Assembly (NCBI RefSeq): GCF_904849725.1
Contig: NC_058522.1
Location: 459,484,844 to 459,548,843, forward strand
Origin: Hordeum vulgare subsp. vulgare
Lineage: Eukaryota > Streptophyta > Magnoliopsida > Poales > Poaceae
Reading direction: 5' to 3'
DNA: 64,000 nt
This document shows, piece by piece, positions 33,742-45,742 of this stretch (position 1 is its first letter; every line of letters begins with the position of its first letter). The notes below the pieces were generated by a model. The model ran no database searches and was not told where the DNA came from. It saw only the letters and a program-made list of their open reading frames with translations. Position numbers and translations under genes: made by a program.

Positions 33742-36700
33742 GCATCCCCAAGCTTAATTCCTGCTTGTCCTCGAGTAGGTAAATGATAAAAAAGATAATT
33801 TTTTATGTGGAATGCTACCTTGCATAATCTTGATCATATAATCTAATCATGGCACGAATACTAAAACACGAGTGATTCGAAGCAACAGTCTATGATTTGA
33901 CATAAAGACAATAATATTTCAAGCATTTCAACGAAGCAATCATGTCTTCTCAAAATATCATGGCCAAAGAAAGTTATCCCTACAAAATCATATAGTCTGG
34001 CTATGCTCCATCTTCCCCACACAACGTATTTAAATCATGCACGACCCTGGTTTTAGCCAAGCAATTTTTTCATACTTTAGTGTTCTCAAACTTTTTCAAC
34101 TTTCACACAATACATGAGCATGAACCATGGACATAGCACTATAGGAGGAATAGAGTATGGTGGTTTTGGAGAAGACAAAAAAGGAGGAGATAGTCTCACA
34201 TCAACTAGGCGTATCAACGGGCTATGGAGATGCCCATCAATAGATATTAATGTGAGTGAGTAGGGATTGCCACGCAACAGATGCACTAGAGCTTACAAGT
34301 GTATGAAATCTCACAAAAGAAACTAGTGGGTGTGCACCCAACTTGCTTGCTCACGAATACCTAGGGCAATTTTGAGGAAACCCATCATTGTAATATACAA
34401 GCCAAGTTATATAATGAAAATTTCCCACTAGTATATGGAAGTGACAACATATGAGACTCTCTGTCATGAAGATCATAGTGCTATTTGAAGCACAAGTGTG
34501 GAAAGAGGATAGTAGCAATTGTCCCTTCTCTCTTTTCTCTCATTTTTTATGGGCTCTTTGGCCTCCTTTTTATATATGTATATGTTTTATTTTGGTGGGC
34601 ATCTTTGGCCTCTTTTTTGTAAATGGGCTTCGCTGGCCTCTTTTATTTCCTCACATGGGACAATGCTCTATTAATAATAATCATCACACTTACAACTCAA
34701 TACTTAGAGCAATGATGACTCTATATGAAATGCCTTCGGTAGTGTACCGTGACAATGATCTAGCATAGCAATGACATCAAAAAAATGGACAAGCCATGGA
34801 AACATCATGCAATGGCAATATGGAAGTGGTGGCACATGTCATGAGACGGAACGGTGGTAGTTTCATGGCAATATATCTCGGAATGGCTATGAAAATGCCA
34901 TAATAGGTAGGTATGGTGGCTGTTTTGAGGGAGGCTATATGGTGGGTGTAATGCACCGGCGAAAGTTCCGCAGTACTAGAGAGGCTAGCAATGGTGGAAG
35001 GGTGAGAGTGCGTATAATCGATGGACTGAACATTAGTCATAAATAACTCACATACTTAGTGCAAAAGTCTATTAGTCATCGAAACAAGGTACTACACGCA
35101 TGCTCCTAGGGGAAAGGTTAGTAGGAGTTAACCATCGCGCGATCCCGACCTCCACACAAAGCATGACAATCAATAAATAAATCATGCTCCGACTTCATCA
35201 CCTAATAGTTCACCATACGTGCATGCTACGGGAATCACAAACCTTAACACAAGTATTTCTAAAAATACACAATTACTCACTAGCATGACTCTAATATCAC
35301 ATATTCATGTCGCAAAACAGTTGCAAGGAATCAAACATATCATATTCAGTGATCTACAAGTTTTATGTAGGATTTTATGACTAACCATGTGAATGACCAA
35401 CTCCTGTTAACTCTCTAAATAGGTATAAGTGAAGCATGAGAGTTTAATTCTTTCTACAAAATATATGCCCCGCTCTAACAAATATAAGTGAAGCAAAAGA
35501 GCATTCTACAAATGGCGGTTTTCTATGTGTAGGGAAACAGGCAATCCAAACTTCAAAAGATATAAGTGAAGCACAAGAAGCATTCTATAAAGCCAACCAA
35601 GGACTATCTCATACCAGAATGGTGCATAAAAGAAAAAGGAAAAATAAACACAAAAGACGCTCCAAGCATTTGCACATATCGTGTGACGAATTAAAATATA
35701 GCTTTGAGTAAAATTATCGATAGATTGTAGACGAAAGAGGGGATGCCTTCCGGGGCATACCCAAGCTTAGATGCTTGAGTCTTCCTTGAATATTATTTTG
35801 GGGGTGCCTCGGGCATCCCCAAGCCTAGGCTCTTGCCTCTCCTTATTCCTTCATCCATCGTGCTCTCACCCAAAACTTGAAAACTTCAATCACACAAAAC
35901 TCAACAAAACTTCGTGGGATCCGTTAGTATAATAAAATAAATCACCACTTCAAGTACTGTTGTGGACTCATTCTAAATTCATATTAGCATTATATCTACT
36001 GTAATCCAACTTCACCATGGTTCATACCCCCCGATACTACCCATAGATTCATCAAAATAAGAGAACAATGCATAGAAAACAGAATCTGTCAAAACAGAAC
36101 AGTCTGTAGCAATCTGTATATTACGTATACGTCTGATATCTCAAAACATCTGAAAAATTACGAACGTCTGGAACATTTGCATATCAATCAGAAGAAAAAA
36201 GAATCAACTCAAAATCTCTTCCAGAATAAAAATGAAAATTAATTTCGTGAGCAGAAAGTTTCTGTCTTTTCTCAACGTGATCAAACAACTATCACCCAAA
36301 CTAATCGTAAAGGCTTTACTTGGCACATTATTTTTAAAAACAGAAAGGAATTGTACAAGGGGATAATTATTTTTGTAAGAAACTTCCATGAAAAATTCTA
36401 CATTGTTTCCATGAGCATGAACACAAGTGTTCAAGGTCGACCCTCACTTCCGCAATGCATCACCTTCCAATCGCTTCTCTTTTTGAAAAAGTTTTAAGTT
36501 CCCCTCTATATTTTTTTGTTTTTAAACTAAATAAAAGCACTCAACAGAAATAAATGACTCTCTAAAACTTCCGGGTTGTCTCCCAGGCAACGCTTTCTTT
36601 AAAGCCATTAAGCTAGGCATAAAGTGCTCAAGTAATGGATCCACCCGGATCCCAAGGTATATCAAAGCCAATTTTAATTAGCAATGATTTGAAATTTAGT

Positions 36701-36901
36701 AGTGAGCACAAGGTAACATATATCAAGCAATGACGAAGTCTAACTCTCTTCCTGTGCATTGGCATGTCATAAAAGAACAATTCATGCACACAATTCATAG
36801 CATTCATCCTTCGGTAAGAACGAAGGGAAATTAAATAATGTATGAGTAGAATAGTTACTCTCATTAGAAGGTGGACACGGGTAGCTAGTCCGCTCTTCCT
36901 C
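33742..36901 (-). mobile_element. Non-coding 3' interior of E5
   Basis: Resembles 6881-9656 of E2 in order and phrases (CATCCCCAAGCTTA near the LTR, TATAAGTGAAGC clusters at 35420-35580, GGGGATGCCTTCC at 35738), showing that E5 and E1/E2 share this part although their LTRs differ. No gene seen. Confidence 0.75.
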
Positions 36902-37480
36902 CTATTGTTCTTCTCTCTCCTCTTCATCTTTTTCAACTAATGAGCTCACAATTTCAGCATTTTCTTCTTCCATAGTGTCCTGCAAAATAATAGTATCTTC
37001 TTGGGCAGCATAGGATTTCTCCTTAAATCGTTCAATATGCGCATTATATTCATAATTAGTATAACAATAATGAAGCATAGCCAAATTTTCAGATCGGTAA
37101 GGAGCATTATCATTATCATCACACCTTTTAAACAGAGCCTCAATTTCATAAGCACCCATAAAAGCAACAAACTCTTCTATTTGATCCACATCATAGTAAT
37201 CATATATACCATTAGCATAAGAAGCCAAGGTTATATGATCATTAAATTCACAAGAAAAAGGAAGGTGTGGAGCCTTCATCCTAGAGCAACAAGTAATGCC
37301 ATATCTCTTGCATAGTTCCCAAGCATACCATTTCAACAAATGGATTTGATCCCATAAAAGTTTCCCTTTTTGAGTCAAGCGATAATCCCTAAAGTATTCA
37401 CGTTGATCCAACGTGTATCCCATTATATAATTGAATGGGGCTTTCTCAGGATTATTAAAGAAGTGCATAATATTTTCCAC
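36902..37480 (-). CDS. Hypothetical protein of E5
   Basis: 192-codon frame starting MENIMHFFNNPEKAPFNYI. It is rich in Tyr, Trp and Cys in the middle (LLKWYAWELCKRYGITCCS) and very acidic at the end (EEENAEIVSSLVEKDEEERE). Upstream, in another frame (about 37495-37570), the coherent phrase NTKKLGVLVTHGDGEPPKTP suggests that the protein once began further right and is now frameshifted. I recognise no domain; it is neither Gag nor protease. Position right after the primer-binding site makes it the first product of the element. It could be a lineage-specific accessory protein or the relic of a captured host gene. Confidence 0.5.
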   Translation of the reverse strand: MENIMHFFNNPEKAPFNYIMGYTLDQREYFRDYRLTQKGKLLWDQIHLLKWYAWELCKRYGITCCSRMKAPHLPFSCEFNDHITLASYANGIYDYYDVDQIEEFVAFMGAYEIEALFKRCDDNDNAPYRSENLAMLHYCYTNYEYNAHIERFKEKSYAAQEDTIILQDTMEEENAEIVSSLVEKDEEEREEQ

Positions 37481-37662
37481 ATAACGAGCCTTGGGGTTTT
37501 AGGAGGTTCTCCATCTCCATGAGTAACAAGTACACCTAATTTTTTGGTATTTCGTGTTCCATATCCATAACTAAAGATAGAGAACAACTTAGAACAACAA
37601 ATAAATCTACTTAGTGATAAAGCAAACAAGCACACACGAGAATATTCACCCCACGCTATTGC

Positions 37663-37680
37663 TCCCCGGCAACGGCGCCA
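37663..37680 (-). promoter_or_regulatory. Primer-binding site of E5
   Basis: Minus-strand TGGCGCCGTTGCCGGGGA, the same site as E1, 10 bases inside the 5' LTR. Confidence 0.85.
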
Positions 37681-37690
37681 GAAAAAGGTC

Positions 37691-39201
37691 TAGATAACCC
37701 ACAAGTATAGGGGATCAATTGTAGCCTTTCTCGATAAGTAAGAGTGTCGAACCCAACGAGAAGCTAAAGGTAGGACAAATATTCCCTCAAGTTCTATCGA
37801 CCACCGATACAACTCTACGCACACTTTACGTTCTCTTTACCTAGAACAAGTATGAAACTAGAAGTACTTTGTAGGAGTGATAGGATAGGCTTGCAAGAAA
37901 GTAAAGAACACGTAAATAAAACTAGGGGCTGGTTAGATAAAGAAACAACTACGAGTGTCTAACGAGTGTGGAAAAGTGGTGGTAGGAGTTGCGGAATTAT
38001 CCCTAAGCAATTGACTACGTTACTAGATCGATAGCAAGTATCATGTGGGAGAGGCCTCTGCTAGCATGTCATCCCTTACTTGGAATTCTATGCACTTATG
38101 ATTGGAACTATTAGCAAGCGCCCACAACTACTAACGTTCGTTAAGGTAAAACCCAACCATAGCAATAAGATATATTGGTCCCCCTTAGATCCCATATGCA
38201 TCAATTTCTATGCTAGGTTTGAAGTTTTTGTCACTCTAGCCTGCCAATACATAGTCCTATCAATGATCCACGCGCGCGATCATATGACGGGCACCAAAGG
38301 ACAGCAACATAACCACAAGCAAATTAAACCAATCATAGAAATTCATCAATCACCGATAGGACAACGATAATCTACTCAGACATCATAGGATAGCAACACA
38401 TCATTGCATAATAATATGTAGCATAAAGAACCATGTTCAAGTAGAGGGTACAGAGGGTTGCGGGAGAGTGAACCGCTGAATATAGATGGGGGAAGATGAT
38501 GGAGATGTTGGTCAAGATGACGGAGGTGTTGGTGTAGATCACCGTCACACGATGATGTCCCAGGCGGCGTTCCGGCGCCGCCGGGAGAGAGGGGGAGAGA
38601 GCCCCCTCCTCCTTCTTCTTCCTTGACCTCCTCCCTAGATGGGAGAAGGGTTTCCCCTCTGGTCCATGGTCTCCATGGCGGCGGAGGGGCGAGAGCCCCT
38701 CCTAGATTGGATCTCTCTCTCGGTGTCCTTCTGTATCTGAGCTCCCAGATTCTGCGTTTCACCGTTTCTTAAATTCCCGAAGATTCGTAACTCCGATTGG
38801 GCTGAAATTTTAACACGATTTTCTTCCGGATATTATCTTTCTTGCAGAGAAAGAAGGTATCCAACGGCCTTAAGGAGTGGCCACAAGCCTTCCTACCGCA
38901 GGCCACCCTCTGGCCGCGGCGACAGGGCTTGTGGGCACTCCGTGCATCGCCTCGCATTGATTCTTCTTCCCAAAACTCATAATATTCCAAAAAAATCCCC
39001 GTAAGTTTTTATTACGTTTGGACTTCGTTTGGTATGGATATTCTACGAAACAAAAAACATGCAACAAAGAGGAACTGGCACTGGGCACTGGATCAATATG
39101 TTAGTCCCAAAAATAGTATAAAAAGTTGCCAAAAGTATATGAAAGTTGTAGAATATTGGCATGAAACAATCAAAAATTATAGATACGACGGAGACGTATC
39201 A
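37691..39201 (-). mobile_element. 5' LTR of E5
   Basis: Partner of 32279-33741. One extra base and a changed end (TAGATAACCC instead of TGATAACCC in plus orientation) have damaged the U5 terminus. U3 inverted repeat arms 38879-38889 and 38926-38935. It is ~50 bp longer than the other LTR through small indels. Confidence 0.9.
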
Positions 39202-39206
39202 AGCTC

Positions 39207-39706
39207 ATTATTGGGGAATGAATATAGCATTGATTTAAGCCTCCCCAAGCTTGAGCTATGCTTTCCCTGTCACGAGGACAAAAGTTGTAAATATAATTCC
39301 GATCACGATGTACTAAATGCATAGGATAAAAGTTTTGATGAAATTCCAATTTCAACCGATTGTAGTCCCATGATCCAGTATCATCACATAGCCTATACCA
39401 TGTCAACGCCTTATCCTTCAAAGATAAAGGAAAGAATTTCTTCTTTACCTCATCCTCGGGCAAACCTGCAAGCTTAAATAAACCACAAACTTCATCTACA
39501 TAGATCAGATGCAAGTGTGGATGTGATGATCCATCTCCTGTAAAAGGATTAGCCAGCAGTTTCTCAAGCATACCTGAAGGAATTTCATAAAAGATATTTT
39601 CAGTAGGTACCTTAGGTTGAGGAGAAACTCCTCGTGCTTCCGTTTGTGGTGAAAATAACCCGAACAAATTCCTCAAAGGAACAGTCTCCATAGTGACAAG
39701 TGACAA
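39207..39706 (-). pseudogene. gag: gag of E4, amino part
   Basis: From METVPLRNLFGLF near 39691 (or MSLVTMET at 39706) through LKDKALTWYRLCDDTGSWDY and FYPMHLVHRDRNYIYNF to ESIAQAWGGLN, the Athila gag matrix/capsid-like region. E5 cuts it just after this point; the remainder is 31706-32278. A frame change lies shortly before the E5 join. Confidence 0.85.
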
Positions 39707-39768
39707 TAAATTTCAGCACAGTATATAAATGTTTCCTTACCAAATTCCACTTACCAAAGGCGCTTCAC

Positions 39769-39786
39769 TCCCCGGCAACGGCGCCA
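39769..39786 (-). promoter_or_regulatory. Primer-binding site of E4
   Basis: Minus-strand TGGCGCCGTTGCCGGGGA between the E4 LTR and gag, matching the other Athila-type sites. Confidence 0.85.
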
Positions 39787-39797
39787 GAAAAGAGTCT

Positions 39798-41329
39798 TCA
39801 TAACCCACAAGTTTATGGGATCAATCATAGTCCTTTCGATAAGAAGAGTGTCGAACCCAACAAGGAGAACAAGGCTCTAATAAACGGTTTTCAGCAAGGT
39901 AATAACTGCAAGCACTGAAAGTAGCGGTAACAAGTGATGGTATAGTGAGGTGAAACGTAGCAAGCGAAAAGTAACAAGTAACAAGTAGTAGCAACGGTGC
40001 TGCAAAGTGGACCAATCCCTTTTATAGCAAGGGACAAGCCTGAACAAAGTCTTATAAGAGGAAAAACGCTCCCGAGGACACACGGGAATTTCTGTCATGC
40101 TAGTTTCATCATGTTCATATGATTCGCGTTCGTTACTTTGATAGTTTGATATGTGGGTGGACCGGCGCTTGGGTACTTCCCTTACTTGGACAAGCATCCC
40201 ACTTATGATTAACCCCTCTCGCAAGCATCCGCAACTACGAAAGAAGAATTAAGACAATGTCTAACCATAACATTAAACTAGTGGATCCAAATCAGCCCCT
40301 TTCGAAGCAACGCATAGACTCGGGTTTAAGCTTCTGTCACTCTAGCAACCCATCATCTACTTACTACTCCACAATGCCTTCCTCTAGGCCCAAACATGGT
40401 GAAGTGTTATGTAGTCGACGTTCACATAAAACCACTAGAGGAAAAGACAACATACGACATATCAAAATACCGAACGAATACCAAATTCACATGACTATTA
40501 TCAGCATGACTTATCCCATGTCCTCGGGAACAAAAGTAACTACTCACAAAGCATAATCATAATCATGATCAGAGGTGTAATGAGTAGCGTCAAGGATCTG
40601 AACATAAACTCTTCCACCAAGTAATCCAACTAGCATCAACTACAAAGAGTAATCAACACTACTAGCAACCTTACAAGTACCAATCGGAGTCGCGAGACGG
40701 AGATTGGTTACAAGAGATGAACTAGGGTTTGGAGAGGAGATGGTGCTGATGAAGATGTTGATGGAGATGACTCCTCTCCGACGAGAGGAGTGTTGGTGAT
40801 GACGATGGCGACGATTTCCCCCTCCGGGAGGGATGTTTCCCCGGCAGGATCGTCCTGCCGGAGCTCTAGATTGGTTCTGCTCAAGTTCCGCCTCGTGGCG
40901 GCGGAGAATCCACGAAAAAGCTCCACCTTGATTTTTTTCTCGGACGAAACCCTTCATATAGCAAAAGAGGGGGGCCAGTGGGCCACCAGGGTGCCCACAA
41001 GCCCTGTTGCCGCGGCCAGGGGGGTAGGGCGTGGCAACCAGGCTTGTGGGCCCCTAGCAGCTCCCCTCTGACACGTCTTTCGCCCAATATTTTTTATATA
41101 TTCCCAAAAAATTCCACGTTGATTTTAAGGGCATTTGGAGTTGCGCAGAATAGAGGACTCAGACTTGCTCCTTTTCCAGTCCAGAATTCCAGCTGTCGGT
41201 ATTCTCCCTCTTCAAATAAACCTTGCAAAATAAGAGAGAAAAGGCATAAGTATGGTACCACAAAGTATAATAACAGTCCATAAAGCGATAAATATCAACA
41301 GGAAAGCATGATGCAAAATGGACGTATCA
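39798..41329 (-). mobile_element. 5' LTR of E4
   Basis: Minus-strand TGATACGTCCATTTTGCATC at 41329, same family as the E0 LTR. U3 inverted repeat arms 40991-41003 (GTGCCCACAAGCC) and 41041-41053 (GGCTTGTGGGCCC) precede a TATA-like GCTATATGAA near 40957-40966. The U5 end is slightly altered (TCATAACCC). Confidence 0.9.
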
Positions 41330-42140
41330 GTATGCGGATACGGACAATCAAATCTTGGGCAAGTAACATACCGAAGGACAAAGGGAATGACATACGGGAT
41401 TATATGAATCCATGACACTAAGGTTCAACCGATAAGATCTTCGGAGAATATGTAGGATCCAATATAGGCATCTAGGTCCCGCTATTGGATATTGACCGAG
41501 GAGTGTCTCGGGTCATGTCTACATAGTTCTTGAACCCGCATGGTTTGCACACTTAAGGTTTGGTGACGTTTCGGTATAGTTGAGTTATAGGTGTTGGTAA
41601 CCAAAAGTTGTTCGGAGTCCCAGATGAGATCCAGGACGTCACGATGAGCTCCGGAATGGTCCGGAGGTAAAGATTAATATATAGGAAGTCCTGTTTTGGT
41701 CACCGGAAAAGTTTCGGGCTCATCGGTAGTGTACCGGTAGTGCCGGGAGGGGTGCCGGGGACCATCGGGAGGGGTGTCACGCCCCAAGGGGTCTCATGGG
41801 ATACGGGAAGAGATAAACCAGCCCCTAGTGGGTTCGAATAAGTTCCCACTGAGGCCCATAAGGTTTGAGAAGGAAAAAACACAAGGTGGAAAGAGTTTCC
41901 AAGTGGGAAGGTGGAATCCTACTCCAAGTAGGATTGGAGTAGGACTCCTCCACCTCCAATTTCGGCCAAACCTTGAGGGTTTGAGGCTACCTCCTCCCCT
42001 CCCTCCCTCCTATATATACTACAGGTATTGAGGGTTTTTGAGACACAACTTTGCCACGTGCTGCTCGACCCTATACCACGCAGTTTTTTCCTCTAGATCG
42101 TATTTCTGCGAAGCTCGGGCAGAGCCGTGCAGGATTAGAT
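41330..42140 (+). mobile_element. LTR fragment of an unrelated high-copy retrotransposon
   Basis: Composition and phrases (GGGCAAGTAACATACCGAAGG, CGGGTCATGTCTACATAGTT, a CTCCTATATATAC TATA region near 42010, CTCTAGATCG before the break) are those of the long LTRs of abundant Triticeae elements; I cannot name the family securely. Both ends are truncated: left by the E4 LTR, right by E6. No coding potential. Confidence 0.6.
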
Positions 42141-43658
42141 TGTTGATTTGCTCACAAGGGGAAGCTAAAGGATATTCTCAAGTATTAGCAGCTGAGTCGT
42201 CAATTCAACCACACCTGAAATATTAGTGTCTGCAAGCAAAGTATCAGTAGCAAGGTAGTATGATAGCAACGACACCAGGAAAAGCTTGGACAATTCCCAG
42301 CAGTGGCGCCAGAAAAGGCCCTGTTGACGGGATGTTAGCGCTAACAAAGTCTTGCAGCAAGTAACAGCGGAGTAGCAAGGAACAGTAGTAGTAGCAGCCA
42401 CAAAGTAACAAGTAACAGCAGTAGTGACAGCAGTAGTGACAGCAGCAAAGTGACAGCAGCAGCAAAGTGGCCCAATCCCTCTTGTAGCATGGGACAAGCC
42501 TAGGCAAAGTAACGTAGCGAGAACCAGTAGTAAAAGACTCGTAGGTAGTGGATCGGTGATGGATGTGTGTGACGGATGTGATTCATCATGTAACAGCTAT
42601 AACACGGAGAGATATGTGGCTAGCTCCCGTTCATCCATCTAATGTAGGCATGTAATCCGTATGTAGTCATACGTGCTTAGGGAAAAGAACTTGCATGACA
42701 TCTATTATCCATCCCTCCCGTGGCAGCGGGGTCCTAATGGAAACTACGGGATATTAAGGTTCTCCTTTTAATAAAGAACCGGACCAACGCATTAACACAC
42801 GTTGAATACATGAACTCCTCATACTATGGTCATCTCCGGGAGTGGTTCCGGCTATTGTCACTCCGGGGTTGCCGGGTCATAACACATAGTAGGTGACTAC
42901 AACTTGCAAGATAGGATCTGAAACACACATATATTGGCGACAACATAATAGGTTCAGATCTGAAATCATGGCACTCGGGCACTAGTGACAATCATTAAGC
43001 ATAGCCAAGTAGTAGCAACATCAATCTAGAACATAGTGGATACTAGGGATCAATCCCCGTCAAGAACTAACTCGATTACATGATAGATCTCATCCAACTC
43101 ATCACCGTCCAGCAAGCCTAAGATGAGATTACTCACGAACGGTGAAGAGCATCATGGAATTGTCGATGGATAAAGGTTGATGATGATGATGGCGACGATT
43201 TCCCCTCTCCGGAGCCCAAAACGGACTCCCAATCTGCCCTCGAGATGAAGAAGAGGATGTGGCGGCGCCTCCGTATCGCAAAACGCGATGAAACCTTCTC
43301 TCTCATTTTTTCCAGGCGAAACAGAAGATATAGGACTGAGATTGGGGGCGGTGGTGCCACGTGGGCCCCACAATCCTGCATGGCGCGGCCTAGGGGGTGG
43401 CCGCGCCGTGTGGGCTTGTGGCCCACTGGCATACCCCCTCACGTGGATCTGTGCGCAGGTACTTTTCTTTTATTCTAGTAAAAATCTCCGTAAATTTTCA
43501 GGACGTTCCGAGAACTTGCATTTCTGCACAAAAACAACACCATGGCAATTCTGTTGAAAACAGCGTCAGTCCGGGTTAGTTCCATTTAAATCATGCAAAT
43601 TAGAGTCCAAAACAAGGGCAAAAGAGTTCAGAAAAGTAGATACGACAGAGACGTATCA
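42141..43658 (-). mobile_element. 3' LTR of E6, truncated in U5
   Basis: Minus-strand TGATACGTCTCTGTCGTATC at 43658. U3 inverted repeat arms 43361-43373 and 43412-43425, CCTATATCTTC TATA region just downstream (about 43325-43335). Low-complexity AGCAGTAGTGAC repeats at 42415-42465. A PBS-like TGGCGCCACTGCTGGGAA lies inside U5 at 42294-42311. The left end is cut against the foreign LTR fragment. Confidence 0.88.
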
Positions 43659-45742
43659 ACTCCCCAAGCTTAAATCTTGCTTGTCCTCAAGCAACTCAGT
43701 TGACAAACTGAGAGAGACAAAAGAAAAACTTTGACGAACTCTCTTTGATCTTGTTGTTGCAACTATGTCTAACTCACAACCAGAATTTCAGCAACATCAC
43801 AAGCAAACCACAAAAGCAAATGACATCTAGGTCTCACGGTAAACTCATATCAATGGCATAATCAACTAGCGAGCAAATAATAATAAGCCTCAAGTGTCAA
43901 CACTTCAATCAAAACAACATGAAGCAGTAGAATAGATGGTATCTCGCAAGCTCTTTCTGAGACCGCAAAACATAAATGCAGAGCACCTTCAAAGACCAAG
44001 GGCTGACTAAACATTGTAATTCAAGGCAATGAAGATCGAGTCATAGTCACACTCAACACATTTAAAAGCAAAGCATAAAAATGACAGAGGTGCTCTCTAA
44101 TTGGTGCTTTTGTAAGAGGAGGATGACTCAACAGGAACATAAATAGACAGGCCCTTCGCAGGGGGAAGCATTGATTTGCAGAGGTGCCAGAGCTCAAGCT
44201 TTGAAAACAGAGATAATAATTTTGGGTGGCATGCTTTCATTGTCAACGAAATGACTAAGAGTTCTCAATATCTTCCATGCTACACATGCTATAGGCGGTT
44301 CCCAAACAGAAAAGTAAAGTTTTGACTCCCCCACCACCAATCAATCACACTCCACGGCTAGCCGAATCCTCGGGTACCGTCCAAACCAACATCAATCCTG
44401 GGGGAGTTTTGTTTGCAATTATCTTTTCGATTTGAGTATGGAACTGGGAATTCCAATTACCGTCCCCTTTCTCGTGAATGATAGTGAATAAACACATATC
44501 GAGGATAACACGCCTAGCATGGAAGATACCAATAGCCCCCTGTCACCACATGAGCGGTTCGGGCATGCAAAACAAATTATTTCTTGAAGATTCAGAGAGT
44601 GGCACATGCAAATTTACTTGGAACGGCAGGTAGATACCGCACATAGGTAGGTATGGTGGACTCATATGGCACAACTTTGGGTTTATGGAGGTGGATGCAC
44701 AAACAGTATTCCCACTTAGTACAAGTGAAGGCTAGCAAAAGACTAGGAAGCGACCAACTAGAGAGCAACAACAGTCATCAAAATGCATTGAGAGTAACTA
44801 ACATTGAGTGCAAGCATGAGTAGGACATAAATCACCATGAACATGAACATCATAGAGGCTATGTTGATTTTGTTTCAACTACATGCGTGAACATGCGCCA
44901 AGTCAAGCCACTTGAAACATTCAAAGGAGGATACCATCCAATCATACTACATCATAGTCATCTCAACATTCATGTTAGCAAGCAAGACAAACCATTATAA
45001 GCTCCTAGTTAAATAAGCATGGCATAAGCAACTATGATCTCTAAGTTGTCATTGCAAACATGTTTCTCTCACAACAAAGCTGAATCAGGCATGATGAGCT
45101 AGTCATATTTACAAAAACAAAATAGATCGAGTTCATACCAGCTTTTCCATGCTCAGTCACTTCATCGTATATCGTCATTATTGCCTTTCACTTGCACTAC
45201 CGAATGATGTGAACAATAATATGCGTGCTCGTGCATAGGACTAAAGCTGGAATTCGCAGGCAAACACAAAGGAGAAGACAAAGTAATATGGCTCTTTGAA
45301 AGCTAAACAGGTATGCATGCAAGAGCCACTAAACATTGTAACCAATATGTTCTACCTTGACCCAAAGAAAAAGAAGACTATCTACACGGGAAAGCTCCCA
45401 ACAAGCAAAAGAAGAAAAGAAAATCTTTTCGGGTTTTCTCAAACTAGACAGACACACGAAAAGAAAACGAGAAAAACAAAATAAACTAGCATGGATGATA
45501 CAGTGGCAAAGTGTGAGCACCGGCTAACAAAGTGAAAGCATAAGCAAGAATGTAAAGTCGGTGAGAACACGTACTCCCCCAAGCTTAGGCTTTTGGCCTA
45601 GCTTGGTCTACTCCCAAGGAGGGAAATAACTAGCTCCTGGGTACTCCAGAGTGGACTGTGGATGCCACTGCTGTGTGAGCTCCTCTGGCTCCCACTGATA
45701 AACTTCCGTCTCATACTTGACTGGCGGCTCGGGCACGGGCAC
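43659..45742 (-). mobile_element. Non-coding 3' interior of E6
   Basis: Follows ORF-1 to the polypurine tract (TTTAAGCTTGGGGAGT, minus strand). Parts (about 44320-44720) resemble the E0/E7 3' region on the other strand. No gene seen. Confidence 0.7.

Larger units (their letters stand above)
32279..39201 (-). mobile_element. E5: non-autonomous LTR element inserted in E4 gag
   Basis: Two ~1.5-kb LTRs, perfect 5-bp target copies, primer-binding site and polypurine tract define it. The 3.9-kb interior has no recognisable gag, protease or polymerase, only a 192-codon frame of unknown function next to the 5' LTR and a long non-coding 3' part resembling those of E1 and E2. It would depend on another element's proteins. 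Confidence 0.92.
28162..41329 (-). mobile_element. E4: Gypsy/Athila element with pol, truncated at its 3' end and split by E5
   Basis: From right to left: 5' LTR, primer-binding site, gag start, insertion E5, gag end, protease, reverse transcriptase, RNase H and integrase, stopping inside the integrase carboxyl end at 28162. Its 3' LTR is missing. It is the only polymerase-bearing Gypsy element here and belongs, by LTR, to the same group as E0 and E7. Several frameshifts make it inactive. Confidence 0.88.

Noticed and set aside
42165..42507. Thr/Val/Cys-rich frame with repeats (also at 50541-50906)
   Set aside because: Translation of the AGCAGTAGTGAC low-complexity tract within the E6 LTR.
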